This document shows, one piece after another, positions 8,585 through 17,293 of a stretch of 61,504 nt of DNA (the stretch's first letter is position 1; every line of letters begins with the position of its first letter). The notes beneath the pieces were generated by a model. That model saw only the letters and a list, made by a program, of their open reading frames with translations. It did no database searches and had not been told where the DNA came from. Location: the NCBI GenBank assembly GCA_027451745.1, contig DAIDIP010000005.1, forward strand, positions 1 through 61,504, read 5' to 3'. The DNA comes from Candidatus Melainabacteria bacterium (GTDB taxonomy: Bacteria > Cyanobacteriota > Vampirovibrionia > Obscuribacterales > Obscuribacteraceae). Both the position numbers and the translations under genes were made by a program.

Positions 8585-8607
8585 CCTGCTGCACCCAATC
8601 CTTAATT

Positions 8608-8636
8608 AGGTTATCAAGAATGACAACTTTTGTCAA
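8608..8636 (-). promoter_or_regulatory. candidate higBA promoter with overlapping operator
   Basis: On the minus strand a perfect -35 TTGACA (8636-8631) is followed after 17 nt by TAACCT (8613-8608). The -35 overlaps an inverted repeat TGACAA-CTT-TTGTCA (8621-8635 on the plus strand), a plausible binding site for HigA autoregulation. It lies 24 nt before the higB start. Confidence 0.55.
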
Positions 8637-8654
8637 CCGCGTAATGGCAAATTG

Positions 8655-9749
8655 TTAATTCTTTGGCAAATTACCGTCTATTCCCTGCACAAAGAAATTC
8701 ATCTTAGAAATCCACTGTATATCAGGCTTTTGACCCGCTGACAATCGCTCCGCGCCTTGAGAGTCTTTTATTGGTCCAGCAAATATAACGAGCTTCCCAC
8801 TTTTTATTTTTTCTTTCAATGCCAAAACTTCTTTGCGTACTGGCTCTGGTACCGATGCGCCAAATGGGGCCAATTCCAAAACGCCACTCCCCATATCGCA
8901 AATACAAACACCATTTTTCCAATTATGATCCATAACCGCCTGGCATGTTTTCACATAAAATGGTCCCCAGTTTAAATTTGGTCCGGTTAGCCATTGTTTA
9001 GGAGCAAATTGGTGAACATCTGCATAACAACCAGAGACTTTTATACCTTTGCTTTCTGCAGCTTTCACTATTGGTAATGAATCACTTTGATCAAAAGCTA
9101 AGGTATCAATACCTGTATCAATTAAACCTTTAGCTGCTTCCACTTCAAGTACAGGATCAATCCATGTTTCTGTCCAAACCACTTTGACTTTTGCTTTTGG
9201 ATTAACTGAATGCACACCCAAAGTATAAGCATTGATAGCCCAAAGAGTTGACGGCACAGGATGCGATCCCACAAAACCTAATTTATTAGTTTTGGTCATT
9301 CGTCCAGCTGTTACACCAGCCAAATAAAAACCTTCTCCTGTTAGACCAAAATAAGTACCAATATTGTTCTTATCAGCAAATCTACTCAATTGCATAAAAG
9401 TAACATCGGGGTGCCGCGCGCTCACCCTTAATACCGGTTCCAAATAACCATATGATGCAGCAAAAATGAGCTTGCATCCCTGCGCAATCATTTTTTCCAT
9501 TACTCGCTCTGCTTCAGCACTTTCATGAACCGATTCCGCAAAAACTGTTTCTACTTTTCCAGCCAGTGTTTTTTCCAAATAAACTTTGCCTTGCTGTTCA
9601 GTATAGTTCCAACCCATATCACTCACCGGTCCCACACAAAGAAATCCAACTTTAAGTGCAGGCAACGAGTTAGTAGCCGCTTGGCTCGAGAGCAAACCAA
9701 ATCCCAGAAAAAAAACTCCAAGAAGCACAATCATAAGTTTGTTTTTCAC
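8655..9749 (-). CDS. BMP-family ABC transporter substrate-binding protein (first paralogue)
   Basis: The 364-residue product has a signal peptide (MKNKLMIVLLGVFFLGFGLLSSQA) and the Bmp/Med fold: KVGFLCVGPVSDMGWNYTEQQG, VMEKMIAQGCKLIFAASYGY, HPDVTFMQLSRF and TNKLGFVGSHPVPST. It is the periplasmic receptor of the importer encoded just upstream (permease stop at 9759, this start at 9749), presumably for nucleosides or purines. It shares most motifs with the protein at 6759-7862 but differs in ligand-side segments, so the two may bind different molecules. No lipobox Cys is seen. Confidence 0.88.
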   Translation of the reverse strand: MKNKLMIVLLGVFFLGFGLLSSQAATNSLPALKVGFLCVGPVSDMGWNYTEQQGKVYLEKTLAGKVETVFAESVHESAEAERVMEKMIAQGCKLIFAASYGYLEPVLRVSARHPDVTFMQLSRFADKNNIGTYFGLTGEGFYLAGVTAGRMTKTNKLGFVGSHPVPSTLWAINAYTLGVHSVNPKAKVKVVWTETWIDPVLEVEAAKGLIDTGIDTLAFDQSDSLPIVKAAESKGIKVSGCYADVHQFAPKQWLTGPNLNWGPFYVKTCQAVMDHNWKNGVCICDMGSGVLELAPFGASVPEPVRKEVLALKEKIKSGKLVIFAGPIKDSQGAERLSAGQKPDIQWISKMNFFVQGIDGNLPKN

Positions 9750-9758
9750 TTTATTCTC

Positions 9759-10694
9759 CTAAACTTGCGGAATATAAGGCAGTCCTAAAGCAGTTGGAAC
9801 ACTTGATGGTGCATTTTTGCGCCGCCATGTACTTATGCTTAAAACAACAATAACTAGAACATATGGCAGCATACCTAATAGGTATGGTGAAACATCCAGT
9901 CCTGCTGCTTGCAAACGTAACTGTAAGGATATTGCGCCGCCAAATAAATAAGCGCCAATCAAAGCTCTAAAGGGACTCCAAGAAGCAAACAAGACTAAGC
10001 CTACCGCAATCCATCCCCGACCAGCAGCTATATTTTCCGACCATCCTTGGGCATAAGCTAAAGACAAATAAGCTCCTCCCAATCCAGCTAAAGCTGCACC
10101 AATAGCTGTAGCCAAATAGCGAGTTTGCACAACATTCACACCAGCTGCTGCTGCAGCGCGTGGTTCTTCGCCCACTGCACGCAAAGTTAGTCCTATGCGA
10201 GTGCGATTGATAATAAATGCCATAAGGGGCACTAATAAGTAAGTAAGATAAACAAGAACATCATGTGAGAAAAATATTGGACCAATAACTGGTAAATCGC
10301 TTAGCACCGGTATTTTACAAGCACCCAATGCATTGATTTGCTTACCAACATAATCCATACCAAGATATGCCGACAAACCTGTACCAAAAATACTCATGGC
10401 TATCCCGGTGCCCACTTGATTGGCATTAAAATGTACGCACAGTAGAGCATGAAACAGTCCCATCAGCAAACCTACTAACATGGCAGCTAGCAAACCTAAT
10501 ACAATCGAATGTATATTATAAGTAACTGCTACACCGGTAAATGCACCAACAAGCATTATGCCTTCTAATCCAACATTGAGAATGCCAGAACGTTCAGTAA
10601 TGATTTCTCCTAAAGTTGCATATAGAACTGGCGTAGCACTGCGCACCATACCAGCAGAAACAGCAATTAGAAATTCACCTATTTCTATATTCAA
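9759..10694 (-). CDS. nupQ: nucleoside-type ABC transporter permease (NupQ/YufQ-like)
   Basis: The 311-residue integral membrane protein has about eight to ten hydrophobic segments. It carries the family stretches YATLGEIITERSGILNVGLEGIMLVGAF, LRAVGEEPRAAAAAGVNV (cytoplasmic coupling loop contacting the ATPase) and GRGWIAVGLVLFASWSP. These mark the second permease of BMP-type nucleoside importers. Its ATG overlaps the stop of the first permease by 4 bp, and the receptor gene follows 9 bp later. Confidence 0.9.
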   Translation of the reverse strand: MNIEIGEFLIAVSAGMVRSATPVLYATLGEIITERSGILNVGLEGIMLVGAFTGVAVTYNIHSIVLGLLAAMLVGLLMGLFHALLCVHFNANQVGTGIAMSIFGTGLSAYLGMDYVGKQINALGACKIPVLSDLPVIGPIFFSHDVLVYLTYLLVPLMAFIINRTRIGLTLRAVGEEPRAAAAAGVNVVQTRYLATAIGAALAGLGGAYLSLAYAQGWSENIAAGRGWIAVGLVLFASWSPFRALIGAYLFGGAISLQLRLQAAGLDVSPYLLGMLPYVLVIVVLSISTWRRKNAPSSVPTALGLPYIPQV

Positions 10695-11824
10695 GCTTCA
10701 CCTCTTACAGTACTGGGTGGATCTTTTTTATTTTCTATTTTCAAATCTTTCACTACTATATGACTATTTGCCAACCTATTAATAAACTGTTCCGAAGCTA
10801 AAAGACAAAAGAAAATCATACCTTGCAAAATATTTACTGTAGCAAATGGCAATTTGGCACTGAGCTGAAGACTATCTGCACCTGAAAGAAGTCCACCTAT
10901 TAATAGAGAAACTATAATTACAGCAATAGGATTATGTCTGGCTAACCAACAAGCCAGAAAGCCAGTATAACCATAACCAGGCGAAAGTCCTGAGCGCAAT
11001 CTTCCTTCAATAGCAGATACTTGGCTAAAACCAGCTAGAGCTGCGACAGCACCAGAAATAATCATTGCCCATAATTGATAGCGCTTTACTTTGTAATGAG
11101 CATATTCAGCTGCATCCGGATTGCTACCAATCACTCTTGAAATAAAGCCTATTTTTGTAGTCGGTAAAAGAAAAGCAAACAGCAAAGCAATAATAATTGC
11201 AAAAACAATACCTAAATGCACCCGTGTACCAAATAAGTGCGGCAATTCAGCACAAGCAGGAAAAGCTGCTGTTTGCGGCCAGGATACATTATTTGGATCT
11301 TCCCAAGGACCGTGAATAAGGAATTCTACAAGTAACAACGCCACATAATTCATAAGCAAAGTACTTATCACTTCACTTACACCTATAGTAACTTTCAATA
11401 ACCCAGGAATAAAACTCCAAAAAGCTCCACACACTGCTGCCGCCACAAGCATCAAAGGCAACATTTGCCAGCTTTGTGAAAAAGGACAGTGCAAAGCAAC
11501 ATAAGTAGCTCCTATGGCGCCCAAATATAATTGCCCCTCCACCCCAACATTCATCATGCCGAGCCATTGGGCAATTGCTACTCCTAAACCACAAAGCATA
11601 ATTGGCGTAGCCGCAACAAGTGTTTCTGATAAAGAAAAGCTATCACCAAAAGCACCTTGATAAATGCCTGTATAAACAGCAACCGGGTCTCTACCAACCA
11701 GAAGTAAAAAGACTGCGGTAATTGCAAAAGCCAAAATCACCGCAAAAAGTGATCCCAGAGCATACAAACCAGCTCGTCTCAATTTTTGCCAATGACCAGA
11801 AAGCATGTAATTGACCTTATGCAA
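10691..11824 (-). CDS. nupP: nucleoside-type ABC transporter permease (NupP/YufP-like)
   Basis: The 377-residue membrane protein has the plan of the first permease in BMP-type importers: the segment ETLVAATPIMLCGLGVAIAQWLGMMNVGVEGQL, the TLLMNYVALLLVEFLIHGPW region, and the coupling loop VIGSNPDAAEYAHYKV. It pairs with the permease encoded by the overlapping downstream gene to form the membrane channel. The ATPase gene is 30 bp upstream. Confidence 0.9.
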   Translation of the reverse strand: MHKVNYMLSGHWQKLRRAGLYALGSLFAVILAFAITAVFLLLVGRDPVAVYTGIYQGAFGDSFSLSETLVAATPIMLCGLGVAIAQWLGMMNVGVEGQLYLGAIGATYVALHCPFSQSWQMLPLMLVAAAVCGAFWSFIPGLLKVTIGVSEVISTLLMNYVALLLVEFLIHGPWEDPNNVSWPQTAAFPACAELPHLFGTRVHLGIVFAIIIALLFAFLLPTTKIGFISRVIGSNPDAAEYAHYKVKRYQLWAMIISGAVAALAGFSQVSAIEGRLRSGLSPGYGYTGFLACWLARHNPIAVIIVSLLIGGLLSGADSLQLSAKLPFATVNILQGMIFFCLLASEQFINRLANSHIVVKDLKIENKKDPPSTVRGEA

Positions 11825-11854
11825 AACCCAGGAGAAATCTAGAATTTAATCATT

Positions 11855-13450
11855 CTAAGACTGTACGGCTGCTCGGTCATTACCACCCATTAATAAACCA
11901 AGTGATTCGGCATTTAGATTACTGACATGCTCTGTGCCTACAACACGGCCGCCAAACATAACCGAAATACGGTCGCAAGTCTTCAAGAGCTCATCAAGAT
12001 CAGGCGAAATAAGTAATACGCTTTTTCCATCCGCAGCGTATTTGCGGAAGTCTTTTCTAATTCTCAACGACATTGCCAAATCAAGACTAGCTGTTGGATT
12101 GACCGCCACCATAAGTGGTGCCGACTTAGCAAATTCACGAGCCAAAATAAGCCTTTGCAGGTTGCCACCCGAAAGACTGCCACCAAGCGCAAAAGTATGC
12201 TTTGGACGTACATCGAATGTTTCAATACGTTCTTTTGTCATTCGTTCAGCTTCTTTTTGTTTGATGAAGGGTCCAAACAATAATTCTTGCTTGTGGATAC
12301 CTCTCAAAAGCATGTTTTCTAATAAGGTTAAATTAGGCAAAGAACCTCGCTTAGCATCAGCTGGTATATGAGAAACACTCTTATGTGGTGTAGACAAATC
12401 TTTCCAAGCTGACCGTTGTCCTTTGATAAATACTTCACCTTTTTCTGGAAGCAAATGCCCAGATAGTACTGCCGTTAATTCATCTTGACCGCTGCCCATT
12501 ACACCAGCAATACCATGCACTTCTCCGGATTTAATTTCTATATTTAGATCTTTCAATGCTTTATTTGTAGGAGAACTTTTGACATTTACTCCTCTCAACT
12601 CCAAATTCGCCACATTGTTTTCTGTTTCAAAAGAATAAATCTTGCCATCGATTTCTGCATTGAAACTTTCTCCTATCATTAGACGCGCTAATTCTTCTGC
12701 TTGCACTGATTCAGCAGAAAAATTAGCCACAAGCTTCCCTTGTCTTAGCACACTAATCATTTTGGCAAATTTCAATAATTCTTCAATGTGATGAGTTATA
12801 AGAATCACGATTTTGCCTGACATAGAAAGACGTGCCATTGTAGACAGAATTTCCGCAGACTCTAAAGGAGCTAAGTGTGATGTAGGTTCATCTAAAATCA
12901 ATATACGAGCATTACGCCACAATAGCTTAAGGATTTCCACCTTTTGTTTCTCAGCCATATTGAGGCGCGATACAGGCGCATGCAAATCCAAATTAATGCC
13001 GTATTGAGCTGCTTTTTCTGCTATCGCCGCTGCTTGCTTTTTCGGACGCAAAATCATCGGTGTATCGGCTTGACCAAGCAAAATATTTTCTAAAACTGTC
13101 AATGAAGGTACAAGGGTAAACTGTTGATGTACCATGCCAATGCCAAGACGTCTTGCATCTGCAGGCGATTTAAGACTAACTGGTTCACCATTGATATGAA
13201 TAGATCCTGCATCTGGTTGATAATAGCCAGACAAGATTTTCATCAGTGTGGATTTACCGGCTCCATTCTCTCCCAGAAAAGCATGTATCCCACCTGATTC
13301 AATGGTGCAACTCACACTGTCATTAGCTATAACAGGACCAAAGTGTTTAGTTATATGGTCACAACAAATGGTCAGTTCTTCCAACTGAGCTTTGTTCCCA
13401 ACCCTAGATTGAGAGCTGCGTGAAATTAAAGCTGCTGAACTCATTTCTGG
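11855..13450 (-). CDS. nupO: nucleoside-type ABC transporter ATP-binding protein (two NBDs)
   Basis: One chain carries two ATPase domains, as usual for sugar/nucleoside importers of this class. Domain 1 has Walker A GENGAGKST, signature LNMAEKQKVEIL and Walker B LILDEPTSHL. Domain 2 has a degenerate Walker A (GVMGSGQDEL), signature SGGNLQRLILARE and a Walker B without the catalytic Glu (AVNPTASLD), so domain 1 is likely the main hydrolysis site. The frame extends to a TTG at 13483 that would add a hydrophobic stretch atypical of an ATPase; I prefer ATG 13450 or 13441, neither with a strong ribosome site. The gene follows gap by about 130 bp on the same strand. Confidence 0.9.
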   Translation of the reverse strand, partial: PEMSSAALISRSSQSRVGNKAQLEELTICCDHITKHFGPVIANDSVSCTIESGGIHAFLGENGAGKSTLMKILSGYYQPDAGSIHINGEPVSLKSPADARRLGIGMVHQQFTLVPSLTVLENILLGQADTPMILRPKKQAAAIAEKAAQYGINLDLHAPVSRLNMAEKQKVEILKLLWRNARILILDEPTSHLAPLESAEILSTMARLSMSGKIVILITHHIEELLKFAKMISVLRQGKLVANFSAESVQAEELARLMIGESFNAEIDGKIYSFETENNVANLELRGVNVKSSPTNKALKDLNIEIKSGEVHGIAGVMGSGQDELTAVLSGHLLPEKGEVFIKGQRSAWKDLSTPHKSVSHIPADAKRGSLPNLTLLENMLLRGIHKQELLFGPFIKQKEAERMTKERIETFDVRPKHTFALGGSLSGGNLQRLILAREFAKSAPLMVAVNPTASLDLAMSLRIRKDFRKYAADGKSVLLISPDLDELLKTCDRISVMFGGRVVGTEHVSNLNAESLGLLMGGNDRAAVQS

Positions 13451-13583
13451 CATGATCAATGACACTAATACAAATAAAGCCAATAATTACACAGACATGA
13501 GTACCAATCAATGGGAAGACCACGTCTTGATGCCAACAAATAACGTTAAAACTGATTAATTTTACAACAATCCGGTATTAGTT

Positions 13584-14624
13584 CTACTTAACCGACATAG
13601 CTTTGACTGTAGCACTCATTTTGCTTGCTACCATTCCAGCCAATTCGACTAAGCGATTGCTGTAGCCCCATTCATTGTCGTACCAAGCCAACACTTTAAG
13701 CATGCGGTTATTTACACACATTGTAAGCTCAGCATCAACAATAGACGAAAGTTTATTACCCTTGAAGTCAATTGAAACAAGAGGTGTTTCACAATAACCA
13801 AGAATATTTTTCATCTTGCCGTTGGCTGCTTCTTTAAGAGCTTGATTAGCAGCTTCAATTGAAACTTCTTTCTTTGTTGTTACCACCAAATCAACTACCG
13901 AAACATTTGGGGTAGGTACACGCATAGCAAAACCATTTAGTTTGCCCTTCAATGTAGGACATACTAAACCAATAGCTTTAGCAGCACCTGTGCTTGATGG
14001 AATCATAGATTGTCCAGCAGCTCTAGCACGTCTAAAATCTTTATGACTTGTGTCCAAAAGTCTTTGATCCAATGTATAAGCATGTATTGTAGTCATCAAG
14101 CCGCTTTCAATACCAAATGTGTCATCAATAACTTTAGCTACGGGAGCTAAGCAATTAGTGGTACAGCTGGCATTAGAAATAATATTGTGTTTTTCTGAAT
14201 CGTACTTATCGTCATTTACGCCCAATACTATGGTGATATCTTCGTCCTTGGCAGGGGCAGAAATAATCACTTTACGAGCACCCGCTTTAATATGACCTTT
14301 GGCTTTTTCTGCTTCAGTAAAAACACCACTGCATTCAAGCACAATGTCTACATTAAGTTTGCTCCAAGGGCAATTAGCTGGCTCTTTTTCTCTAAAAAAT
14401 TGTATTGACTTACCACCTACAACCAACGAATCTTGTGTGTGGCTTACTTCTTGCGGCAATTCTCCTAAAATAGAGTCATATTTGAGCAAATGAGCCGATT
14501 GCTCCAAATCTTGCATAGGATCATTTATTGCTACAACCTCAATATCTTTGCCAGCTCCGGCTAAGTATGCCCGAAGCGCATTGCGTCCAATTCTGCCAAA
14601 ACCATTAATAGCGACTCTTGCCAT
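13584..14624 (-). CDS. gap: glyceraldehyde-3-phosphate dehydrogenase
   Basis: The enzyme oxidises glyceraldehyde 3-phosphate with phosphate and NAD(P)+. It has the Rossmann start MARVAINGFGRIGRN, the catalytic SNASCTTNCLAPV (nucleophile Cys), the partner His in the strand TTIHAYT, the phosphate-site RRARAAGQSMIPSSTGAAKAIG and the end WYDNEWGYSNRLVEL. Asp after AIN (NDPM) suggests NAD preference, an inference. The start at 14624 gives the standard N-terminus and has AGAGG upstream; a longer frame begins at 14681 but adds a non-homologous leader. The other adjacent glycolytic step, pgk, is about 8 kb away in the same orientation. Confidence 0.97.
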   Translation of the reverse strand: MARVAINGFGRIGRNALRAYLAGAGKDIEVVAINDPMQDLEQSAHLLKYDSILGELPQEVSHTQDSLVVGGKSIQFFREKEPANCPWSKLNVDIVLECSGVFTEAEKAKGHIKAGARKVIISAPAKDEDITIVLGVNDDKYDSEKHNIISNASCTTNCLAPVAKVIDDTFGIESGLMTTIHAYTLDQRLLDTSHKDFRRARAAGQSMIPSSTGAAKAIGLVCPTLKGKLNGFAMRVPTPNVSVVDLVVTTKKEVSIEAANQALKEAANGKMKNILGYCETPLVSIDFKGNKLSSIVDAELTMCVNNRMLKVLAWYDNEWGYSNRLVELAGMVASKMSATVKAMSVK

Positions 14625-14723
14625 AAGAAACCTCTTATAAACCTTTAAAAAACCTGCGCACAAGCCAAAATGATAACCCATTAGTATGTTATAAATAAAG
14701 GGTATATAACGAAATTATTCGCA

Positions 14724-14738
14724 GTCAGCTGGGCTGAC
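14724..14738. promoter_or_regulatory. inverted repeat in the divergent gap / NifU-domain promoter region
   Basis: GTCAGC-TGG-GCTGAC is centred about midway between the divergent starts at 14624 and 14799. It may be an operator or a short hairpin. No regulator can be named. Confidence 0.3.
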
Positions 14739-14798
14739 ATTGCCTTGATTATTATTTTTTTGATAAGCTGAATACTGTAATTTATTTAAGGAGCCACT

Positions 14799-15017
14799 AT
14801 GAAAGAGCAAGTAGAACAAGTTCTAGACAAAATCCGCCCTATGTTGATGATGGACGGCGGCAACATTGAACTTGTTGATGTCAAAGACGACCAAGTTTTT
14901 GTTCACTTGGTAGGCGCTTGTGGTACATGCCCCAGCTCAATGATGACCTTAAAAATGGGCGTAGAAAGAGCTCTAAAAGAAGCTATTCCAACGATAAAAG
15001 AAGTGGTCGCAGTTTAA
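14799..15017 (+). CDS. NifU C-terminal-domain (Nfu-type) iron-sulfur scaffold protein
   Basis: The 72-residue protein is a stand-alone Nfu domain: [49 protein letters not shown]. The C-x2-C pair (CGTC) binds a [4Fe-4S] cluster bridged between two subunits, for transfer to target proteins. The window has several possible clients (the hydrogenase-related small subunit and ferredoxin, possibly PurF). A strong Shine-Dalgarno (AAGGAG) precedes the ATG. A bidirectional terminator follows 22 bp after the stop. Confidence 0.93.
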   Translation: MKEQVEQVLDKIRPMLMMDGGNIELVDVKDDQVFVHLVGACGTCPSSMMTLKMGVERALKEAIPTIKEVVAV

Positions 15018-15039
15018 GTCTTCAATTAGAATTCAATTA

Positions 15040-15080
15040 AATAATGGTGCCAATTCTCTCTAGATGTTGGCACCATTATT
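15040..15080. terminator. bidirectional hairpin terminator
   Basis: AATAATGGTGCCAA, a 13-nt loop, then TTGGCACCATTATT: a perfect 14-bp stem between the convergent NifU-domain gene (stop 15017) and the DUF192 gene (stop at 15085). The A/T-rich stem ends provide a U-tract in both directions. Confidence 0.85.
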
Positions 15081-15084
15081 GATA

Positions 15085-15546
15085 CTACTGTTTTATATCA
15101 AGCTCGTATGTTACCTTGTCGCCTTCTTTGATCCCATGGCTTTTAGCGTAGCCCCCTGCAACTTCTATCACTTCAGTAACATTAATGCCGGGATCTTCTT
15201 GAGGATAAGTAGGACATTGTCGTGGATCTTCGCTGTGGCACGGTTGAACATTTTCAAAGATTTTCACTATGCGCCCTTGATAAACAAAACACATGTCCAA
15301 TGGAATAAGTGTGTGATACATCCAAAATTTAACTGGTCTAGCAGGATGAAAAATAAATACCATACCTGAATCAGGAGCTAAAGAAGTTCGGTACATCAAA
15401 CCTCTTTCTATTTGCTCAGGTGTAGTTGCTACTTCTAGTTTAACAAGGTTATTACCAATTCTCGCGCTAGGCATAGTCGACCAGACAGGTGTCACTAAGA
15501 TCAGCATCAAAAGAATCGTCTGCAAAACAAATTGTCGCAATACCAT
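15085..15546 (-). CDS. DUF192 family exported protein
   Basis: The 153-residue product has a signal peptide (residues 1-24) and the DUF192 domain: ARIGNNLVKLEVATTPEQIERGLMYRTSLAPDSGMVFIF, then KFWMYHTLIPLDMCFVYQGRIVKI and EVAGGYAKSHGIKEGD. The molecular function of the family is unknown. The stop is next to the shared terminator. It is 22 bp downstream of the lnt-like gene and probably co-transcribed with it. Confidence 0.85.
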   Translation of the reverse strand: MVLRQFVLQTILLMLILVTPVWSTMPSARIGNNLVKLEVATTPEQIERGLMYRTSLAPDSGMVFIFHPARPVKFWMYHTLIPLDMCFVYQGRIVKIFENVQPCHSEDPRQCPTYPQEDPGINVTEVIEVAGGYAKSHGIKEGDKVTYELDIKQ

Positions 15547-15568
15547 TTTTACCTCACTACAAACTATT

Positions 15569-17254
15569 CTATAGCCACCACATTTTTGTGAACGGCGTTT
15601 TTGACCAACGAAATTGCACGGCTCCCAAAAGAATTGCTTGATCTTCCTTACCTAATTGTTTTTGTCTTTGATGAGCAAAAGACAAACTTTGAATGATGCC
15701 GCTTGGTTCAATTATAGACAATACTCCATTATTAGTTGAAAGAACAATATACCGATTATTTTCGATTGCTCTAAATACCGCCGCTGCCAGTATTTGTTTG
15801 TTTAAAAATTTACTGTGCGTCCACGACAAATCAGTTGAACTAATAAGCAACGACGCACCACGCCTGACTTCATTGGCAACTAACCTGCTATCGCTTATAT
15901 CGCTGCCACCTAAAAGTCCTAATCTGCCCCAACTGACTTTCGGTAAAGGCAAAGAATACCAAGAAGAAGGATCTTCTTTATTGAGTGCAAACAACCATTC
16001 TTTCATAGGTTCTGGTAAGACTTTTAACAGGTCGTCATCATTAACTATACTTGCATCATCTTCCAGAAATATTTGCTTTGAATAGAATATATTTTGCTTT
16101 GTACTCAAACTATTTGCAGGCGAAAACATCAAGTTGTTGCGAATAAGTCCATTTTTTTCTGATGATAATAAATTGACAAGCAATAAATTCTTTTCCCTCC
16201 TTGCTGAATTTTTCATTGCCTTAAGAATATCGCTAGACTCATTAATTTCATTAGTTTTTTCTGGAAAAACAACCAGAGCCAATTCTTTTGCAGTTGAAGT
16301 GCTTTCGCTGGGAAGAGCAAGACGACCAGCAACTATGCCTACGGATAAAACTGGCTGACCAATTTCTGTTTTAGCATCAAGTCCACAACTGACGTCTTTG
16401 AGATAGTGCATTTGTTCGTAAATCTGGTTTTGTCCAAAGCCATAAATTACGCCAACAGTTAATATAGCCACAAATAAGTCTACTGTTGCTCCAAATCTTG
16501 GCGAAAGCAAATCAACTCTTTCCACAGGTCTTTCTTGCGTTCTAGCCATCTCGAGTATCAATGCTGCAATGGCCGCATTGAACAATAACAATATAAATTC
16601 TAGACCCGCTGGACCCATATATCGTACAACCTGCAACATATCCAGCAAACAGTACTGTGAATAGACTAATGGATCGATCATGACTGGAGGCAAAGGAATG
16701 AACTGCCAAACTTTAGCTAATGGTCTAGCAATTGTTAGTCCCCAATGCAAAAATATCCATAATAAAGGCACCGTCAATAGATATGAAAAAAATGGCCGCT
16801 TAAAATATGGGGCATATCCCGGTCTAAGCGGCAATGAACAAATAAGCCAGGCAAACACCGCTGTGGGTAAGGAAAGAGTTAATGCTTGCAAAATCCAAAC
16901 TGCTGCAGGTATTTGCCAGCCTAAATGATTTTCCTGGTTAGAAAGTGACAGTGCAACATAATAATGCAAACCAACCAAGTTATAACCAAGTCCAAAGCAA
17001 AGTCCAGAAAGAATTGCCTCAATATTCTTATGGCAAAAATTGAGTAATACTAAAAATGGTGCCACCATTAGCCATGCCAGCCACCATTGATCAAATCCAG
17101 GACCAGATAAAGCTAATAATCCACCTGTTAGTATAGATATAGAACATTTTGCCAAAATGCTCAAACCCGTCCTAGGTTTGACAGCTCTTTTAGCGCTAAG
17201 CCCATCCAAGCTAAATTTATTAGTTCGCTTAATTTTTTCTGACACGAAAACCAT
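15569..17254 (-). CDS. lnt: apolipoprotein N-acyltransferase (Lnt)-like protein lacking the catalytic Cys
   Basis: The 561-residue protein has the Lnt plan: eight or so membrane segments in the N-terminal half (about residues 35-270), then a carbon-nitrogen hydrolase domain. Lnt adds the third acyl chain to lipoproteins and uses a Glu-Lys-Cys triad. Here Glu is present (VVFPEKTN, Glu332) and Lys probably (YSKQIF, Lys393), but the nucleophile region, normally ICYE, reads LLGGSDISD (448-455) with Gly or Ser instead of Cys. The domain end (NEVRRGASLLISSTDLSW, RAIENNRYIVLSTNNGVLSIIEPSG) is conserved. It may be a divergent or inactive Lnt; the name follows fold, not proven activity. Confidence 0.75.
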   Translation of the reverse strand: MVFVSEKIKRTNKFSLDGLSAKRAVKPRTGLSILAKCSISILTGGLLALSGPGFDQWWLAWLMVAPFLVLLNFCHKNIEAILSGLCFGLGYNLVGLHYYVALSLSNQENHLGWQIPAAVWILQALTLSLPTAVFAWLICSLPLRPGYAPYFKRPFFSYLLTVPLLWIFLHWGLTIARPLAKVWQFIPLPPVMIDPLVYSQYCLLDMLQVVRYMGPAGLEFILLLFNAAIAALILEMARTQERPVERVDLLSPRFGATVDLFVAILTVGVIYGFGQNQIYEQMHYLKDVSCGLDAKTEIGQPVLSVGIVAGRLALPSESTSTAKELALVVFPEKTNEINESSDILKAMKNSARREKNLLLVNLLSSEKNGLIRNNLMFSPANSLSTKQNIFYSKQIFLEDDASIVNDDDLLKVLPEPMKEWLFALNKEDPSSWYSLPLPKVSWGRLGLLGGSDISDSRLVANEVRRGASLLISSTDLSWTHSKFLNKQILAAAVFRAIENNRYIVLSTNNGVLSIIEPSGIIQSLSFAHQRQKQLGKEDQAILLGAVQFRWSKTPFTKMWWL

Positions 17255-17293
17255 GTTACACTGAAACCGTTTTACAAATCTAGAAAGTAGAGT

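Noticed and set aside
13451-13483. TTG start of the nucleoside transporter ATPase
   Set aside because: It would add a hydrophobic leader not expected in a cytoplasmic ATPase; downstream ATG codons fit better.
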